DNA from: Leptodesmis sichuanensis A121
GTDB taxonomy: Bacteria; Cyanobacteriota; Cyanobacteriia; Leptolyngbyales; Leptolyngbyaceae
Length of the DNA: 64,000 nt
Assembly (NCBI RefSeq): GCF_021379005.1
Contig: NZ_CP075171.1
Coordinates: 248,001 to 312,000 of the forward strand
Reading direction: 5' to 3'
The position numbers and the translations under genes were made by a program. The notes under the pieces were generated by a model. The model saw only the letters and a program-made list of their open reading frames with translations, was not told the DNA's origin and made no database searches. This document shows positions 36,352 to 45,182 of this stretch, in pieces; the stretch's first letter is position 1, and each line of letters opens with the position of its first letter.

Positions 36352-36987
36352 ATGCCAGAACAATGCGGGCCTGATCCCAATCGCCCTTATCCGATGGTGG
36401 ATCAACGGCGGGTGTGTTTCATCAAGCCATTCATCAAGTCACCTAACATTATCGTGGGCGACTATTCTTATTACGACGATCCTGTGGATCCTGAAGGTTT
36501 TGAACGGAATGTGCTGTACAACTATGGAGACGATCGCCTGATCATCGGTAAGTTCTGTGCGATCGCGACTCAGGTAAAATTCATCATGAATGGAGCCAAC
36601 CACAAGCTAGATGGCATTTCTACTTATCCTTTCCCGATCTTTGGGCACGGTTGGGAGGAGGCAATGGATCAAGTGATGAATCTGCCCAGTAAAGGCGACA
36701 CGATGGTGGGCAATGATGTCTGGATTGGCTATGATTCCCTGATTATGCCAGGAGTGAGGATTGGAGATGGTGCCGTGATTGCGGCCCGATCGGTGGTAGT
36801 AAAAGATATTCCGGCCTATACGATCGCAGGTGGTAATCCAGCTCAACCGATTAAACAGCGGTTTAGTGATGCCGAGATTGCGGAACTGCTAAACATTCAA
36901 TGGTGGAACTGGGATATTGAAAAAATCACTCGCAATATTCATTACATTATGGAGGATGATATTAAGGCGCTGAAGCATTGCAAGTGA
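36352..36987 (+). CDS. Vat/CatB-type hexapeptide O-acetyltransferase
   Basis: A 211-residue left-handed beta-helix acyltransferase of the xenobiotic group (streptogramin A and chloramphenicol acetyltransferases). The catalytic His is His84 in FIMNGANHKLDGISTYPF. Hexapeptide turns are seen in TMVGNDVWIGYDSLIMPGV and RIGDGAVIAARSVV. The tail WWNWDIEKI is typical of Vat proteins. It transfers acetyl from acetyl-CoA to a hydroxyl. Real resistance is not shown; the natural substrate may be a cell metabolite. It is coupled to a downstream MFS exporter. Confidence 0.9.
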   Translation: MPEQCGPDPNRPYPMVDQRRVCFIKPFIKSPNIIVGDYSYYDDPVDPEGFERNVLYNYGDDRLIIGKFCAIATQVKFIMNGANHKLDGISTYPFPIFGHGWEEAMDQVMNLPSKGDTMVGNDVWIGYDSLIMPGVRIGDGAVIAARSVVVKDIPAYTIAGGNPAQPIKQRFSDAEIAELLNIQWWNWDIEKITRNIHYIMEDDIKALKHCK

Positions 36988-36995
36988 GGACGGGA

Positions 36996-38189
36996 ATGGG
37001 GCGGACATTTTGGATTACTGCATTAATTGCCCTTGCTAATGCCTTAAGTTTTACGATTTTAATTCCCATTCTGTATCTTTACGGTAAACAGTTTGGGCTG
37101 ACGGATTTTCAAACCAGTCTCCTGTTTTCAATTTATGCGGTTTCCCAGTTTTTCTCAACTCCGGTGATTGGGAAAATTTCCGATCGTGTCGGACGCAAGC
37201 CACTCTTGTTAATCAGTCTGGCAGGAACGGTCGTTGCCAATTTTCTGGCAGGAACCACCAGTACAGCCGCCGTGCTATTTTTTGCCCGCTTTCTGGATGG
37301 GATTACCGGGGGAAATGTCTCAGTCACGCAAGCCGTGGTATCTGACATTGTAGAACCACAGAACCGGGCCAAAGCATTTGGCATTTATAGCGCCATTACC
37401 TTTGGCCTGGGATTTATTTTGGGGCCAGCCCTGAGTTTTCTAGCCCAGAAAGTTTCCTTGGGAGCAGGATTTCTGACATCCAGTGGCTTTGCGCTGGTAG
37501 CGTTAATCATCGCCACCCTCTTCTTACCTGAAACCTTGAAGACGAAAGCAAAAGCGCCTGAAAATATTTTTGATCTGGGATTGGGCAATTTAGTCCGAGG
37601 CTTAACGCTGCCTAAAATCGGCATTTTGCTAATCATTAACTTTCTGATTGGCACGACGTTTACCATCTTTACCTTTGCCTTTCAACCCTACTTTATTCAT
37701 ATCCTGGGACAAAATAGCCAATCGTTAACCCTGATGTTTGTTATGTTTGGCATTCTGGCAGTTACGATGCAGGCGAAAGGAATTCCATTTTTGACGGCTC
37801 GTTTTGGTCTGGTAAAAATCTTTTTGGCCGCCATTTTAGTTCGTAGTCTGTCATTTATGGTGATGCCGATCGTGCCCTCCATTTATTATTTTATTGCTGT
37901 CAGTGTTATTTTTTCTCTATTTAATTCTCTGGTGCAGCCAATGGTGATTACATTAATTTCACTCAATGCTAATCCAGAAAATCAGGGGACAGCTTTGGGC
38001 TTAAATGCCTCTTATTTAAATGTATCGAATGCTTTTGGGCCAATCATTGCAGGCTCGATCATTGATCAATCTGATCCCCATACTTACGCTTACCCACTTT
38101 ACCTCGCAGGGGTATTGACATTTGCAGTATTTTTATTTGCGATCGCACAGCGTGATAAATATACTCCCAGGCCCCTTTCTGGTATATAA
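36996..38189 (+). CDS. MFS transporter, drug-efflux-like
   Basis: A 397-residue major facilitator with 12 helices. The conserved loop between helices 2 and 3 is GKISDRVGRKPLLLIS (motif A), and GGNVSVTQAVVSDIV lies after helix 4. It resembles the TetA/multidrug branch. ATG 36996 is chosen because GAGGA lies six bases upstream; an in-frame TTG at 36978 would overlap the acetyltransferase. The eight-base gap implies one transcript with the acetyltransferase. Confidence 0.9.
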   Translation: MGRTFWITALIALANALSFTILIPILYLYGKQFGLTDFQTSLLFSIYAVSQFFSTPVIGKISDRVGRKPLLLISLAGTVVANFLAGTTSTAAVLFFARFLDGITGGNVSVTQAVVSDIVEPQNRAKAFGIYSAITFGLGFILGPALSFLAQKVSLGAGFLTSSGFALVALIIATLFLPETLKTKAKAPENIFDLGLGNLVRGLTLPKIGILLIINFLIGTTFTIFTFAFQPYFIHILGQNSQSLTLMFVMFGILAVTMQAKGIPFLTARFGLVKIFLAAILVRSLSFMVMPIVPSIYYFIAVSVIFSLFNSLVQPMVITLISLNANPENQGTALGLNASYLNVSNAFGPIIAGSIIDQSDPHTYAYPLYLAGVLTFAVFLFAIAQRDKYTPRPLSGI

Positions 38190-38288
38190 AATCACATTTT
38201 TTAACATAGATCATGAAGATAAAAGTAAAGTTTTCCCATCCCCAAGATTGAGCGCGACAATGGATATGTGAATTTAAGGTGAGTATTT

Positions 38289-39479
38289 ATGCGGGATGTT
38301 TACATTGCCGCCGCGGCAAGAACTCCTTTGGGACGATTTGGGGGAGTGCTGGTAGATTTTTCCCCAGTTGAGCTGGGTGCCCACGCGATGCAAGCGGCCT
38401 TAGAGCGGGCTGGTGTTCCTGGCTCGGCTCTGGATCTTTACATCATGGGAAATATACTGCGGGCCGGACATGGGCAACTGCTGCCCCGGCAGGCAGCTTT
38501 CAAGGCAGGAATTCCTGCCTCTGTTGATGGCTATGCCACGGATATGGTGTGTTCCTCCGGGATGATGGCGCTGATTAATGGAACGCTGGCGATTCGGGCT
38601 GGGGAAGCCGACCTGGTGCTGGTTGGTGGGATGGAATCCATGTCTCAAACAGGGTTTTCCCTCTCCCATCGGGCACGCTGGGGTTACAAGTTTTTGCTGG
38701 GCAATCCAGAGCAACTCACGGATCTGTTGCTGCATGACGGATTGACAGATCCCACAACTGGGGAAGCGATGGGCAGCCAGACCGAGCGGTTGGCCGAAAG
38801 CCACGGATTTAGCCGTAAGGATCTGGATGAAGTCGCCTACCAGTCCCATAAACGGGCCGCAGAAGCCACCGATCGCGGCAGTTTCAAGGCAGAAATTGCT
38901 CCCATTGAAATTACCACCAAGAAGGGCACGCAGGTAGTTGATCGCGATGAGGGCATTCGTCCCGATACCACGCTGGAAGGTCTGGGCAAGCTGCGATCGG
39001 CCTTCACAAAAGATGGGGTGCTGACCGCAGGCAATAGTAGTCAAATTACCGATGGGGCAGCCGCGTTGGTTCTGGCCAGCCAGGATGCTGTAGACCGACA
39101 TGGCCTGAAACCTCTGGCGAAAGTGCTGGGGGGGGCCTGGGCCGGAGGCGAAACCTGGCGGTTTACGGAAATGCCAGTTTATGCGGTGCAGAAGTTACTG
39201 GCAAAACTGAATAAACAGATCCCCGATTTTGATCTGGTGGAAAACAACGAAGCGTTTGCCGTCAACAGTTTGCTGTTCCACCATATGCTGGGGGTCGATC
39301 CCGACAAGCTAAATGTCAATGGGGGAGCGATCGCCCTGGGCCATCCGATCGGTGCTTCCGGTGCTCGGATTATCGTTACCCTGATCAATGCCCTGAAAGA
39401 ACGGGATAAAACCCTGGGATTGGCTGCCCTGTGTCATGGTACGGGAGGCGGAACCGCAGTGGCGATCGAACGAGTGTAA
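38289..39479 (+). CDS. phaA: acetyl-CoA acetyltransferase (beta-ketothiolase) PhaA
   Basis: A 396-residue thiolase. The nucleophilic Cys88 is in DMVCSSGMMAL, and the other catalytic residues are His352 (ALGHPIGASG) and Cys382 (ALCHGTGGG). It condenses two acetyl-CoA to acetoacetyl-CoA, the first step of polyhydroxybutyrate synthesis. It is the first gene of the phaA-phaB-phaE-phaC group, with phaB 19 bases downstream. Confidence 0.96.
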   Translation: MRDVYIAAAARTPLGRFGGVLVDFSPVELGAHAMQAALERAGVPGSALDLYIMGNILRAGHGQLLPRQAAFKAGIPASVDGYATDMVCSSGMMALINGTLAIRAGEADLVLVGGMESMSQTGFSLSHRARWGYKFLLGNPEQLTDLLLHDGLTDPTTGEAMGSQTERLAESHGFSRKDLDEVAYQSHKRAAEATDRGSFKAEIAPIEITTKKGTQVVDRDEGIRPDTTLEGLGKLRSAFTKDGVLTAGNSSQITDGAAALVLASQDAVDRHGLKPLAKVLGGAWAGGETWRFTEMPVYAVQKLLAKLNKQIPDFDLVENNEAFAVNSLLFHHMLGVDPDKLNVNGGAIALGHPIGASGARIIVTLINALKERDKTLGLAALCHGTGGGTAVAIERV

Positions 39480-39498
39480 TTGAAGGAGTGTATAAATC

Positions 39499-40221
39499 AT
39501 GGTGTCCCTGGGATTAGAAGATAAGGTGATTGTGGTGACAGGTGGCAATCAGGGGATCGGTGCAGCGATCGTCTCCCTGCTTTCTGACCTGGGTGCAAAG
39601 GTCGCTTATACCGATATCAAAGTCACCGAAGGGAAATCAGGAGCCTTGGCGTTGCAGGCAGATGTCACCAAGCTGGAAGAAATGCAGGCGGCGGCGACTG
39701 AAATTCAGGAAAAGTTGGGACCAGTCTATGGCATTGTGGCGAATGCGGGGATCACCCGCGATAACTTCTACAACAAGCTGACTCCCCAGGACTGGGATCT
39801 GGTGATTAATGTCAATTTGAAAGGTGTCGATCACACCATCCGGCCATTCATTGACGGGATGTATGAGCGGGGATCGGGATCGATCGTCTGCATTAGCTCA
39901 ATTTCCGGCGATCGGGGGAATGCCGGACAGGTCAACTATGCCGCTACCAAGGCTGCCGTGATTGGGATAGTCAAATCTTTAGCCAGAGAAGCCGCCCGTT
40001 ATGGTGTGCGAGCGAATGCGATCGCACCTGGATTCATTGATACGGAAATGACCAAAGTGATCCCCGATAAAGTGAAGGAGAAAATCATTGCAGAAATTCC
40101 CTTCCGTCGCTTTGGTAAACCAGAAGACATCGCCTGGGCTGTTGCCTATCTGCTTTCCCCCGTTGCCAGTGCCTTTGTCTCTGGGGAAGTGTTGCGGGTG
40201 AATGGAGCGCATCATACATAA
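39499..40221 (+). CDS. phaB: acetoacetyl-CoA reductase PhaB
   Basis: A 240-residue short-chain dehydrogenase. The cofactor loop is TGGNQGIGAAI, the structural motif is NAG (VANAGITRD), and the active site has ISSISG with Tyr147 and Lys151 (YAATK). It reduces acetoacetyl-CoA to (R)-3-hydroxybutyryl-CoA, usually with NADPH. It is closely spaced after phaA, which supports the assignment over the similar FabG. Confidence 0.93.
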   Translation: MVSLGLEDKVIVVTGGNQGIGAAIVSLLSDLGAKVAYTDIKVTEGKSGALALQADVTKLEEMQAAATEIQEKLGPVYGIVANAGITRDNFYNKLTPQDWDLVINVNLKGVDHTIRPFIDGMYERGSGSIVCISSISGDRGNAGQVNYAATKAAVIGIVKSLAREAARYGVRANAIAPGFIDTEMTKVIPDKVKEKIIAEIPFRRFGKPEDIAWAVAYLLSPVASAFVSGEVLRVNGAHHT

Positions 40222-40238
40222 AGAGCGCCTGGCGCGAG

Positions 40239-40268
40239 AAAATCCAAAATCGCAAATCCAAAATCCAA
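40239..40268. repeat. short heptamer-like repeat between phaB and phaE
   Basis: Units of AAATCC/AAAATCG/CAAATCC/AAAATCC just before phaE. A related ATCGCAAATCCAAAG stretch lies at 41508-41522 before phaC. These are of the cyanobacterial short tandem repeat type. Confidence 0.55.
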
Positions 40269-40284
40269 CATTGGTATAGGTTCT

Positions 40285-41499
40285 ATGGACAACACAACAA
40301 CATCCTGGAATGGTATGGCCGATCAATGGGTCAATACATGGACTGAGGCGGGGACTCAGATGTGGAAGAGTTGGTTTGACCTGATGGGACGCACGGTGCA
40401 AAGTCCCGTCAGTGATACCAAGCCAAGTTGGGATGACATTACCCGCCGCTTTGTTGATAATCAACAATTGTTCCTGCGCCTGCTCAAATTGTCGTTCAAT
40501 TCCTGGCAAGAACTCTTTCCCAAAATTGAGGCGGGAGGAGATTGGCAACAATTTCTGAAGAACTATACGGAGCAGGTGCGGAGTCAGTTGGATGAATTCT
40601 CCTCTGGAGCCACGAAGGTCAGCCAGGATTCAACGGAACTCTGGAAACTGTACGTGGATCAAACTCGCAAGGTCAGCCAGCTTTGGGCGGATTCTCTGGG
40701 AGCAGCGATCGCGCCCTTTGGTCGAGCCAGTCTCTCCGGTGCCACCGAACCCTGGATTGAACTGAATAACCTCTACTGGAACTTACTGTATGAGGAAACC
40801 TTCGGTAGCCTGATGCAAAGTCCCTTGCTGGGGCCAACCCGCGAAGTCAATGGTAAACTACTGCGTGCCTTTGATGCCTGGGCCAAGCTGTACCGGGCCA
40901 GTGCGGATTATCAGGTGGTACTGGCAAATGTACAGGTGCAATCCTTTGAAGAGTTGATGCGGGAACTGATTAGCCGTGCGGAAAAAGGCGAGACGGTGAA
41001 AGATTGGCGACAGTTCCAGCAACTTTGGGGCCAGGTAGCCGACTCCGTGTTTGAAAAAGCCTTCTGTAATGAAGAGAATCTAAGAATTCGGGGTCGCTTT
41101 TTGAACAGCCTGAATACCTACCGCATCCAGCAACAGGCGTTGATGGATGTGTGGATGAAGGCATTGAATATGCCCCTCCGGAGTGAAATCGACGAAGTTC
41201 ACAAAACGATTTACGAACTGCGGAAGGAAGTCAAAAGTCTGAAGAAAACGATCGCCCAGTACGAAGCTCAGGCTCAAGTCACTCCTGCTCCTGCAGTTGC
41301 TCCTGTAGACGCTGGCCCACCGGAATCATCCTCTGTCAGTAGCTCCACCTCTACTACTCCTGTTACCCCTGTTGCTCCAACCGATAACGGGTCAGCAGAA
41401 CCGCCAACTTCCGATGCCTCCATTGCTCCTGCCGATGCTGCTGCACCTGCCAAAACCACCCGTCGCAATGCCAAAGCGTCAGGGAAGTCTGGGAGTTAG
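40285..41499 (+). CDS. phaE: class III PHA synthase subunit PhaE
   Basis: A 404-residue PhaE protein, the non-catalytic partner required by PhaC in class III polyhydroxyalkanoate synthases. It starts with a Trp-rich helix (TSWNGMADQWVNTWTEAG) and ends in a coiled coil with the family motif DEVHKTIYELRKEVKSLKK (about residues 306-325). The last 70 residues are a disordered Pro/Ala/Thr/Ser tail ending in basic residues, which may touch granules or DNA. It precedes phaC by 53 bp. Confidence 0.93.
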   Translation: MDNTTTSWNGMADQWVNTWTEAGTQMWKSWFDLMGRTVQSPVSDTKPSWDDITRRFVDNQQLFLRLLKLSFNSWQELFPKIEAGGDWQQFLKNYTEQVRSQLDEFSSGATKVSQDSTELWKLYVDQTRKVSQLWADSLGAAIAPFGRASLSGATEPWIELNNLYWNLLYEETFGSLMQSPLLGPTREVNGKLLRAFDAWAKLYRASADYQVVLANVQVQSFEELMRELISRAEKGETVKDWRQFQQLWGQVADSVFEKAFCNEENLRIRGRFLNSLNTYRIQQQALMDVWMKALNMPLRSEIDEVHKTIYELRKEVKSLKKTIAQYEAQAQVTPAPAVAPVDAGPPESSSVSSSTSTTPVTPVAPTDNGSAEPPTSDASIAPADAAAPAKTTRRNAKASGKSGS

Positions 41500-41552
41500 G
41501 ATCGATAATCGCAAATCCAAAGTTCTTACTGTTCAGGAGACGATCGCCGCTT

Positions 41553-42647
41553 ATGCTGCCCTTTTTAATGCAAATGCGTCTTGAAGATGCAACTCATGAA
41601 TATACAGAGTTGACGAAAAAATTAGTCAAAGGAATTGATAATCTCAGTCAACTACGGGAAGAAGACATTGAAATTGGAGCCACTCCCAGAGAAGTGGTAT
41701 ATCAGGATGGCAAAGTCATTCTCTACCACTTCAAATCCCCTGTAGAGAAGACCTTGAAGACTCCTGTATTGATCGTTTATGCACTGGTCAACCGGCCTTT
41801 TATGGTAGATCTGCAGGAAGATCGATCGCTGGTTGCTAATCTGCTCAAACTCGGTCTGGATATTTACTTGATTGATTGGGGCTATCCCAGTCGCAGCGAT
41901 CGCTGGCTCACTCTGGATGATTACCTGAATGGCTATATCGATGATTGTGTAGACTTCATTCGGAAAACCCATCAACTTGACAAAATCAATCTGCTAGGAA
42001 TTTGTCAGGGGGGTACGTTTAGCCTCTGCTATAGCTCGCTGCACCCCGATAAAGTGAAGAATCTGGTAGTCATGGTAGCTCCTATTGACTTCCATCAAAC
42101 TGAAACCCTGCTGAATATGCGCGGTGGTTGCACCTTGGGGCCAGAGGCAATCGACGTGGATTTAATGGTCGAAGCGTTGGGTAATATTCCCGGTGATTTT
42201 CTCAACCTGGAATTCCTGATGCTGAAACCGCAGCAACTGGGTATCCAGAAATACATGGACTTCCCCGACATTGTGGACAGCGAGGACAAACTGCTCAACT
42301 TCTTGCGGATGGAAAAATGGATTTTTGATAGTCCCGATCAGGCAGGAGAAGCCTATCGTCAATTCATGAAAGATTTCTATCAAGGCAACAAGTTGATTAA
42401 GGGAGAAGTGGTGATTGGCGATCGTACCGTCAATTTAGCCAACGTTACCATGCCTGTCTTAAACCTCTACGCTGAAAAAGATCACCTGGTTCCCCCGTCC
42501 TCATCCCTGGCCCTGGGTAAGTATGTGGGTTCCAAAGATTACACTGTGCAGTCCTTCCCCGTTGGCCATATCGGTATGTACGTGAGCGGCAAGGTACAGC
42601 GAGACTTACCTCCAGTGATCGCCAATTGGCTGAAGGAAAGGGCATGA
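41553..42647 (+). CDS. phaC: class III PHA synthase catalytic subunit PhaC
   Basis: A 364-residue alpha/beta hydrolase-fold synthase. The nucleophile Cys151 is in the lipase-box-like GICQGG. The Asp is in YAEKDHLVPP, and the His in FPVGHIGMYVS. It polymerises 3-hydroxybutyryl-CoA into polyhydroxybutyrate at granules. The length fits class III enzymes (about 40 kDa) that need PhaE. CAGGAGA lies about 12 bases before the ATG. Confidence 0.96.
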   Translation: MLPFLMQMRLEDATHEYTELTKKLVKGIDNLSQLREEDIEIGATPREVVYQDGKVILYHFKSPVEKTLKTPVLIVYALVNRPFMVDLQEDRSLVANLLKLGLDIYLIDWGYPSRSDRWLTLDDYLNGYIDDCVDFIRKTHQLDKINLLGICQGGTFSLCYSSLHPDKVKNLVVMVAPIDFHQTETLLNMRGGCTLGPEAIDVDLMVEALGNIPGDFLNLEFLMLKPQQLGIQKYMDFPDIVDSEDKLLNFLRMEKWIFDSPDQAGEAYRQFMKDFYQGNKLIKGEVVIGDRTVNLANVTMPVLNLYAEKDHLVPPSSSLALGKYVGSKDYTVQSFPVGHIGMYVSGKVQRDLPPVIANWLKERA

Positions 42648-42775
42648 GATCAGTAGACGAGGCTGTCATTTGTCCTTTGTGAGCAGCAGTAATCAATGAC
42701 CACTGACAAGCCTCATCTAATAGTTCGCTGTGCCCATCTACTCAGGGATTTGCCGTTCAATAATGTCCCAGATAT

Positions 42776-42827
42776 AGGATGGGTTAAGCGTTAGCCGTAA
42801 CGCATCGTAGGGATTTTATTTTCGCGC
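42776..42827. repeat. dispersed hairpin repeat upstream of the patatin gene
   Basis: Contains ATAGGATGGGTTAAGCGTTA, GCCGTAACGCATCG and TAGGGATTTTATTTTCGCGC. GCGTTAGCCGTAACGC is palindromic. Its last 23 bases recur in inverted orientation downstream of the patatin gene at 43959-43981. A fuller related copy is at 14039-14095. Confidence 0.75.
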
Positions 42828-42867
42828 AAGTCCCTTAATTCTGAATTGAGGCTTGAGGACAGTTATT

Positions 42868-43842
42868 TTGGCTCAGAAAAGACTTTCACGAATAGCGATC
42901 GCCTGTCAGGGTGGAGGAAGCCATACAGCATTTACGGCAGGTGTGCTGAAGCGGCTGTTGCAGGAACAGGATAAAGACTTTGAAATTGTCGCCTTGAGCG
43001 GCACATCGGGTGGTGCAATCTGTGCATTGCTGGCCTGGTATGGGCTGTTGCTGAACGACCTGGAGCAATCGATCGCGGGACTGAATGGATTTTGGCGAGA
43101 TATTTCTGCCTATACCTTGTGGGATCAATATCTCAATGCCAGTTTAGTGTCCCTATCTCGGTTTCAAAGTATCGTCCCTGTCCCTGAAATTAGTCCTTAT
43201 ACCTATCCAACGTGGAGTCAGGACTATATCAAATACATCTTGCAAAAACATATCCAGTTCGATCGCCTGAATGACTATATTACTGATTCCAGCCCAATTT
43301 TTCTGGCGGGAGCCGTGAATGTCCTGACGGGTGAATTGAAGACATTTGATTCCCGCAATCGGGAGATTGGGGTACAGGCGATTCTGGCCTCTGCGGCCAT
43401 CCCAACCCTATTTCGAGCCGTTCACACCGAATCGGGGATCTTCTGGGATGGGCTTCTATCGCAAAATCCCCCAATTCGAGATTTGCCCGATGCTAAACCG
43501 GATGAACTCTGGCTGATTCAAGTTGATCCGCCCCAACGCCAGGACGAGCCGAAAACGACGGAAGACATCCGCGATCGTCGGAATGAGCTGACTGCCAATT
43601 TGTCTTTAAACCAGGAACTGTATTTCATTAGAAAAATCAATCAGCTACTGAAAGACAATATGCTGCAAAACAGCCCCTATATTCACATTGAAATTCGTCC
43701 GACGATTTCCCTCCTGCGCAATTTGGATTATTCCTCTAAGCTCGATCGCAGTCCCTTCTTTATTCGTGACTTAATGAGCTATGGTGAAGCCGAGGCTGAG
43801 AAGTTTTTGCGCGATCGTGCCCAACATCCAGTCCCTGTCTAG
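42868..43842 (+). CDS. patatin-like phospholipase
   Basis: A 324-residue patatin. The oxyanion loop is CQGGGSHTAFTAG, and the nucleophile Ser is in the GTSGG elbow (LSGTSGGAIC). The Asp of the dyad is in WDGLLSQNPP, with DGL in place of the usual DGG. TTG 42868 is chosen because GAGGAC lies eight bases upstream; the frame runs back to a TTG at 42853 that overlaps this site. It hydrolyses acyl esters of lipids. An inverted repeat flanks the gene. A role in degrading polyhydroxybutyrate granules is possible from position, but unproven. Confidence 0.85.
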   Translation: MAQKRLSRIAIACQGGGSHTAFTAGVLKRLLQEQDKDFEIVALSGTSGGAICALLAWYGLLLNDLEQSIAGLNGFWRDISAYTLWDQYLNASLVSLSRFQSIVPVPEISPYTYPTWSQDYIKYILQKHIQFDRLNDYITDSSPIFLAGAVNVLTGELKTFDSRNREIGVQAILASAAIPTLFRAVHTESGIFWDGLLSQNPPIRDLPDAKPDELWLIQVDPPQRQDEPKTTEDIRDRRNELTANLSLNQELYFIRKINQLLKDNMLQNSPYIHIEIRPTISLLRNLDYSSKLDRSPFFIRDLMSYGEAEAEKFLRDRAQHPVPV

Positions 43843-43958
43843 GTAAGCAGGCTCAGTAGATCGGAAATGAATTCTTTAGGGGTCCTTCCCTGAGATGATC
43901 TGCTCACAGTTTAGCGCTGCTGCCCAAAAATTACCTGAGCCCTTTTGCTGAGGGGCTG

Positions 43959-43981
43959 GCACGAAAATAAAATCCCTACGA
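43959..43981. repeat. inverted partner of the pre-patatin repeat
   Basis: GCACGAAAATAAAATCCCTA plus CGA matches 22 of 23 bases of the reverse complement of 42805-42827. Confidence 0.7.
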
Positions 43982-44092
43982 TTTGCAGCTCATCTTAAGT
44001 AAAGCTTAAATTGAAAAAGTAGTATTCAGAAATACGAAATCCTAAAAAGGGTTCGCTCTTAATGAGAAAAGGCGATCGCGTGAGATTTTCCA

Positions 44093-44827
44093 ATGCTTGA
44101 ACAGCCTATTTCGAATGAGGTAGCCCTGAGAATTGCCCTGGCAGCCCGGTTATTTCCCGAACTATCCATCAGGGAGTTCATTGAAATATTGCAGTCCTAT
44201 ACAGAGGATAGGATCGATGAAGAGTCTCTGAACCGAATTACCGTGACTCAGCTAAAAACTGCCCTCAAGCAAACCTATGACATGGATGGTGAGGAAGTCG
44301 GAGAAGATGCCACCTCAGCCGATATTGAAGCCCTCAAAAAAGCTGTGAGAATTCTCTGGGGCGAAACTGGGGAAGGGAATCAACTACCTGCTCTGGAAGC
44401 CTACCAGGAAGGCGATATGCCAAATTCTGTGCGGGTGGCAGTCGCATCCAACAATGGAGAGCAATTGGATGGGCATTTTGGCTCCTGTCTGCGCTACCTG
44501 ATCTATCAATTGTCAGAACAGGAAATGCGGTTGATTGACATTCGTTCAGCCCTGGAAGCGGACATGAATGAGGATAAAAATGCCTTCCGCGTGCGTTTAG
44601 TCAAAGATTGCCCCGTTCTTTATGTGACTGCGATCGGTGGGCCTGCAGCTGGCCGAGTTGTACAAGCCGGAATCTACCCCATGAAGAAAGAGCAGGGTGG
44701 CCCCGCCAGAGAAATGCTGGCAGAATTACAACAGGCACTCGCGACTTCTCCCCCACCCTGGTTAGCCAAGATTCTGGGCGTTGCCGACGGCGATCGCATC
44801 AAGAATTACAAGGCACTCTCGTACTGA
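44093..44827 (+). CDS. NifX/NafY-like iron-molybdenum cofactor-binding protein
   Basis: A 244-residue protein. The second half (about residues 110-220) is a dinitrogenase FeMo-cofactor-binding domain: VRVAVASNNGEQLDGHFGSC, then LRYLIYQLSE, with DGHFG being the family signature. The N-terminal 90 residues are a helical domain as in NafY. Related proteins hold nitrogenase cofactor precursors. No nif gene is in this window, so this may be an orphan carrier or a member with another metal cluster. A GCGATCGC site lies just before the start. Confidence 0.82.
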   Translation: MLEQPISNEVALRIALAARLFPELSIREFIEILQSYTEDRIDEESLNRITVTQLKTALKQTYDMDGEEVGEDATSADIEALKKAVRILWGETGEGNQLPALEAYQEGDMPNSVRVAVASNNGEQLDGHFGSCLRYLIYQLSEQEMRLIDIRSALEADMNEDKNAFRVRLVKDCPVLYVTAIGGPAAGRVVQAGIYPMKKEQGGPAREMLAELQQALATSPPPWLAKILGVADGDRIKNYKALSY

Positions 44828-45182
44828 CGAGGATGACCCACAGCTTATAAAAGTTAAAAGGTCAAGTCGAGACTGCAGCAGGCTAACACACATTTCAGAG
44901 ATGAGCCAAACTTGAATACGCATTCCACACTACAAAAAATTCCAGGTGAGCGTTGAGGAGTATCTCATGCCGATAGTCAAAAGCCTGAGCGTCGTAGATG
45001 GTGAAGGCCAGTGCAGGTGCTCAGATGGAAGTCACTATGAAGTGGAAGCCAAGAGGATCGATGGGATCTAGCTAACCATGATGTAAATCTTGCCCTACGG
45101 TAAGGTAGTGAATATTTTGCGACTGGTTTCTCGATCTCAGGAATAGCGATACGATCGATCTATCTTCCTCCCAGCTATTGCC
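44828..45182. other. intergenic region with one small ORF
   Basis: About 355 bp holding a 34-codon frame (listed separately) and A/T-rich sequence before the Uma2 gene. No other structure recognised. Confidence 0.35.
44967..45071 (+). CDS. possible 34-residue protein
   Basis: A short frame starting MPIVKSLSVVDG and containing CRCSDGSHYEVEAKRI. The strong ribosome site GAGGAG lies six bases before the ATG. It follows the NifX-like gene by 140 bp. The paired cysteines could bind metal. I do not recognise a family, and the length makes this tentative. Confidence 0.4.
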   Translation: MPIVKSLSVVDGEGQCRCSDGSHYEVEAKRIDGI

